Shown one piece after another: positions 61,278 through 64,000 of a stretch of DNA of 64,000 bases (the stretch's first letter is position 1; the number at the start of each line of letters is the position of its first letter). The position numbers were made by a program, and so were the translations under genes. A model generated the notes under the pieces. It saw only the letters and a list, made by a program, of their open reading frames with translations. It had not been told where the DNA came from and did no database searches. Location of the stretch: the NCBI GenBank assembly GCA_024516155.1, contig JAJJXM010000077.1, positions 124,001-188,000 of the forward strand, given 5' to 3'. The stretch is from Pyronema omphalodes. Lineage: Eukaryota > Ascomycota > Pezizomycetes > Pezizales > Pyronemataceae.

Positions 61278-62422
61278 ATGAACATCACTGCAATGCAACA
61301 TCCAGTCAATCAGCAGGGTATGCCAGAGGCAGACAATATGTATGTCAGAGAGCTCATGGACATCATACTAGCACAAGCACAGCGGATCTCTAAGAGATGT
61401 GGTGAATATAGCGCTGATCAGCTTCTGTTGGCTGCTGGCTTCTATATTCCTGGTGAGTTGCCTTGGCTTCAGACCAGAAAGCCCAATGCCTGGAACCTCT
61501 TTCTACATCATGAAAAAGATAATGCTCCAGAGGAGCTACTCCAACAGAATGCAGGTGTGGCATACAATAAGAGCCGTCCAGGTCTCAAGGGTGACTACCA
61601 ACAATACATGAAGCAGCGATGGGATACAGAACCAGAGCTGCGTCAAAAGTATGAAAGGTTGGCAAAGGGATCTACTGGAGCTACTTCTGTTGATGATAGC
61701 GAACTGGATTCAGGGCATACTGATATTCATGAGGAGTCAGAGGTGCGTCTGAAGTCACACAAGGAAATACAGAAACAAAGTCTGAAGAATCTCAAAAAGC
61801 AGGTAAGTTATATTCCGGAGTATCTAACTATATATCACTGTTTATACTGATGGTTAAATCCTCAGCTAGTCCTGCTTGAGCGTCAGCAAATCCATACAAT
61901 CTGCATGGCAGTACCCTCTGAGAATCTTGGTCCAGTTTTATTCACATCAATGGGAAAGGGATATGAATATTATGCATTGATGTGCAAGCAAGGAGGGAGT
62001 GCAGGGGAGTTTGAGATGATGTGCAAGGGTGGCAAGATTGCTGAGAAGGCAATTGAGGTAGTAAAGGTAGCTGCTAAAGAGGGCCGCGTGAAGGATGCGT
62101 TAAGATCGGAAGCTGCCTTACTGATTCTCAAAGCAATCAGTATGTTCTTCAATATTTCTGACTGATATTAGTAGTAATCTAATGGGTGGCAGATGGAACC
62201 ACTAGGATGAAAATTCCTGGACTCACGGCTATTCCTCGAAAGCCTGGTGGGCTCAACGTAGCTATGAAACTGCGGAAATTGCATTGGGAGATACCCTCAA
62301 CGTGGATACACCGGGAGGAGGAGGACATCGAGGCAAAACTGATCAGTACCCATAAGTCCGAGCTACGGGAGGTAGTTGATGGATTTCGACGTGGTACACT
62401 GAAGGCAGTTAGACACCCATAG
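61278..62422 (+). CDS. Three-exon gene, unknown function (HMG-like region)
   Basis: Exons 61278-61802, 61866-62139 and 62193-62422. Introns start GTAAGT and GTATGT and end in AG, and the frame is kept across both (phases 0 and 1), giving 342 residues. I chose ATG 61278 as the first in-frame ATG outside the satellite. The frame is open upstream into the satellite, so the true start may lie in a lost exon. The region KPNAWNLFLHHEK..GDYQQYMKQRWDTEPELRQKYERLAKG resembles an HMG-box-like fold, but weakly. Exon 2 has SMGKGYEYYALM; exon 3 is basic and Trp-rich. It is AT-richer than the LINEs and unrelated to them. I do not recognise a named family. Confidence 0.65.
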
Positions 62423-62564
62423 CAACTGAATGGAGTTGAGGAGTGGAGGGGTGGGAAATGTTGATTAAATTGTTAAATGAAAAGTTGGTCGAAATGAGCT
62501 GTAAAGTATAGATTCTTGAATAGAATGTATACAAAGAGCAATTAGAATTTCCGATGGGCGAGGA
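62423..62564. other. Gap between spliced gene and minisatellite
   Basis: AT-rich, with no gene, repeat or clear signal; it probably holds the 3' end of the preceding gene. Confidence 0.5.
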
Positions 62565-64000
62565 GGAGGAGACGAAGCGGCGAAGGGAGGTCGATAGTTG
62601 TAGATAGCTGAGTATTGTGGAGGAATAGCGGCGGCGGGGGGTCGATAGTTGTAAATAGCAAGGCGGAGGAGGGAGGTCGATAGTTGTGAATAGCTGAGTG
62701 TTGTGGAGGAATAGCGGCGGCGGGAGGTCGATAGTTGTAAATAGCAAGGCGGCGGAGGGAGGTCGATAGTTGTAAATAGCAAGGCGGCGGAGGGAGGTCG
62801 AAAGTTGTAAATAGCTGAGTGTTGTGGAGGAATAGCGGCGGCGGGAGGTCGATAGTTGTAAATAGCAAGGCGGCGGAGGGAGGTCGATAGTTGTAAATAG
62901 CAAAGCGGCGGAGGGAGGTCGATAGTTGTAGATAGCTGAGTGTTGTGGAGGAATAGCGGCGGCGGGAGGTCGATAGTTGTAAATAGCAAGGCGGCGGAGG
63001 GAGGTCGATAGTTGTAAATAGCAAAGCGGCGGAGGGAGGTCGATAGTTGTAGATAGCTGAGTGTTGTGGAGGAATAGCGGCGGCGGGAGGTCGATAGTTG
63101 TAAATAGCAAGGCGGCGGAGGGAGGTCGATAGTTGTAAATAGCAAAGCGGCGGAGGGAGGTCGATAGTTGTAGATAGCTGAGTGTTGTGGAGGAATAGCG
63201 GCGGCGGGAGGTCGATAGTTGTAAATAGCAAGGCGGCGGAGGGAGGTCGATAGTTGTGAATAGCTGAGTGTTGTGGAGGAATAGCGAAGCGGCGGAGGGA
63301 GGTCGATAATTGTGAATAGCTGCGTGTTGTGGAGGAATAGGAAAGCGGCGGAGGGAGGTCGATGATTGTGAATAGCTGAGTGTTGTGGAGGAATAGCAAA
63401 GCGGCGGTTGTGAATAGCTGAGTGTTGTGGAGGGAGGTCGAAAGTTGTGAATAGCTGAGTGTTGTGGAGGAATAGCAAAGCGGCGGAGGGAGGTCGATGA
63501 TTGCGAATAGCTGAGTGTTGTGGAGGAATAGCAAAGCGGCGGAGGGAGGTCGAAAGTTGTGAATAGCTGAGTGTTGTGGAGGAATAGCAAAGCGGCGGAG
63601 GGGGGTCGATGATTGCGAATAGCTGAGTGTTGTGGAGGAATAGCAAAGCGGCGGAGGGAGGTCGATGATTGCGAATAGCTGAGTGTTGTGGAGGAATAGC
63701 AAAGCGGAGGAGGGAGGTCGATGATTGCGAATAGCTGAGTGTTGTGGAGGAATAGCAAAGCGGCGGAGGGAGGTCGATGATTGTGAATAGCTGAGTGTTG
63801 TGGAGGAATAGCAAAGCGGCGGAGGGAGGTCGATGATTGTGAATAGCTGAGTGTTGTGGAGGAATAGCGAAGCGGCGGAGGGAGGTCGATGATTGCGAAT
63901 AGCTGAGTGTTGTGGAGGAATAGCAAAGCGGCGGAGGGAGGTCGATGATTGCGAATAGCTGAGTGTTGTGGAGGAATAGCAAAGCGGCGGTTGTGAATAG
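62565..64000. repeat. 56-bp-type minisatellite, runs off the window
   Basis: The right half is a regular unit built from GCTGAGTGTTGTGGAGGAAT, AGCAAAGCGGCGGAGGGAGG and TCGATGATTGCGAATA (56 bp). The left half mixes this with ~35-bp short units (GCAAGGCGGCGGAGGGAGG..AGTTGTAAATA) in a higher-order pattern. The minus strand is open in all three frames for 386-505 codons, a by-product of a stop-free unit whose length is not a multiple of three. Confidence 0.92.

Noticed and set aside
62409..63982. Three 386-505-codon ORFs in the minisatellite as genes
   Set aside because: Same repeat read in different frames; explained by a stop-free unit of length not divisible by three.
62565..64000. CRISPR array
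   Set aside because: No unique spacers, whole unit is repeated, and the genome is fungal.

Overview
The window is a fungal transposon graveyard, almost entirely nested non-LTR retrotransposons (LINEs) of the type that carries apurinic-like endonuclease (EN), reverse transcriptase (RT) and RNase H. One LTR retrotransposon is nested inside it, and a short AT-richer stretch with satellite DNA and one spliced gene lies at the right end. Short introns (63 and 53 bp, GTAAGT/GTATGT...AG), a chromodomain Gypsy element and a Tad-like LINE layout point to a filamentous fungus, probably a basidiomycete; I cannot name the species. Working names used here: LINE-A, -C, -D, -E (two-ORF elements), LINE-B (an element with only one ORF), F (a 3'-end fragment), Gyp-Y (LTR element) and Gag-G (an older LTR-type gag).

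Left part (1-25192), left to right: LINE-C1 3' part (minus), split by full-length LINE-A1 (minus, 1345-8129, 13-bp target-site duplication). Then a LINE-B 3' fragment (+), and LINE-B0 (+) split by full-length LINE-B1 (minus, 8970-10967, 14-bp duplication with one mismatch). Then a LINE-D1 ORF1 scrap (minus), full-length LINE-A2 (+, 12221-19089), LINE-B2 (minus, 3' end lost), LINE-E1 (minus, 3' part lost) and an F fragment (+).

Right part (25193-59449): Gag-G (minus) is cut in two by one LINE-C2 (+) whose pieces lie between 26867 and 59308. The 14-bp duplication at both ends of C2, and the gag frame that resumes at 59322, show that this 32-kb block is one host element filled by later arrivals: LINE-A3 (27054-33948), LINE-E2 (34517-41206), LINE-B3 (41371-43362) and LINE-D2 (44823-58044). 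D2 is itself split by Gyp-Y (47029-53434). The order of events can therefore be read: Gag-G, then C2, then A3/E2/B3/D2, then Gyp-Y.

How the parts work together. LINE-A, D and E encode a zinc-knuckle ORF1 protein and an EN-RT-RNase H ORF2 protein, joined by an 8-nt stop/start overlap. LINE-B encodes only a 484-residue coiled-coil protein and no RT, yet has the same 5' box as the two-ORF LINEs, and its copies end either in the LINE-A or in the LINE-E 3' tail. This looks like a parasite that borrows the reverse transcriptase of its neighbours. All tails end in a short hairpin followed by (AAAC)n or (AAAT)n, and the hairpin shows a compensatory base change. Most ORF2 copies carry one or two breaks, many of them single-base changes in C runs. 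ORF1 of A1, E1 and E2 and the B1 and B3 ORFs are intact.

Right end (59450-64000): the upstream part of Gag-G with a TATA-like box, a palindrome and a long hairpin; a hairpin-rich ~198-bp tandem satellite; a three-exon gene of unknown function whose 5' end runs into the satellite; and a 56-bp-type minisatellite that runs off the window. Long runs without a gene are UTRs of the elements listed.
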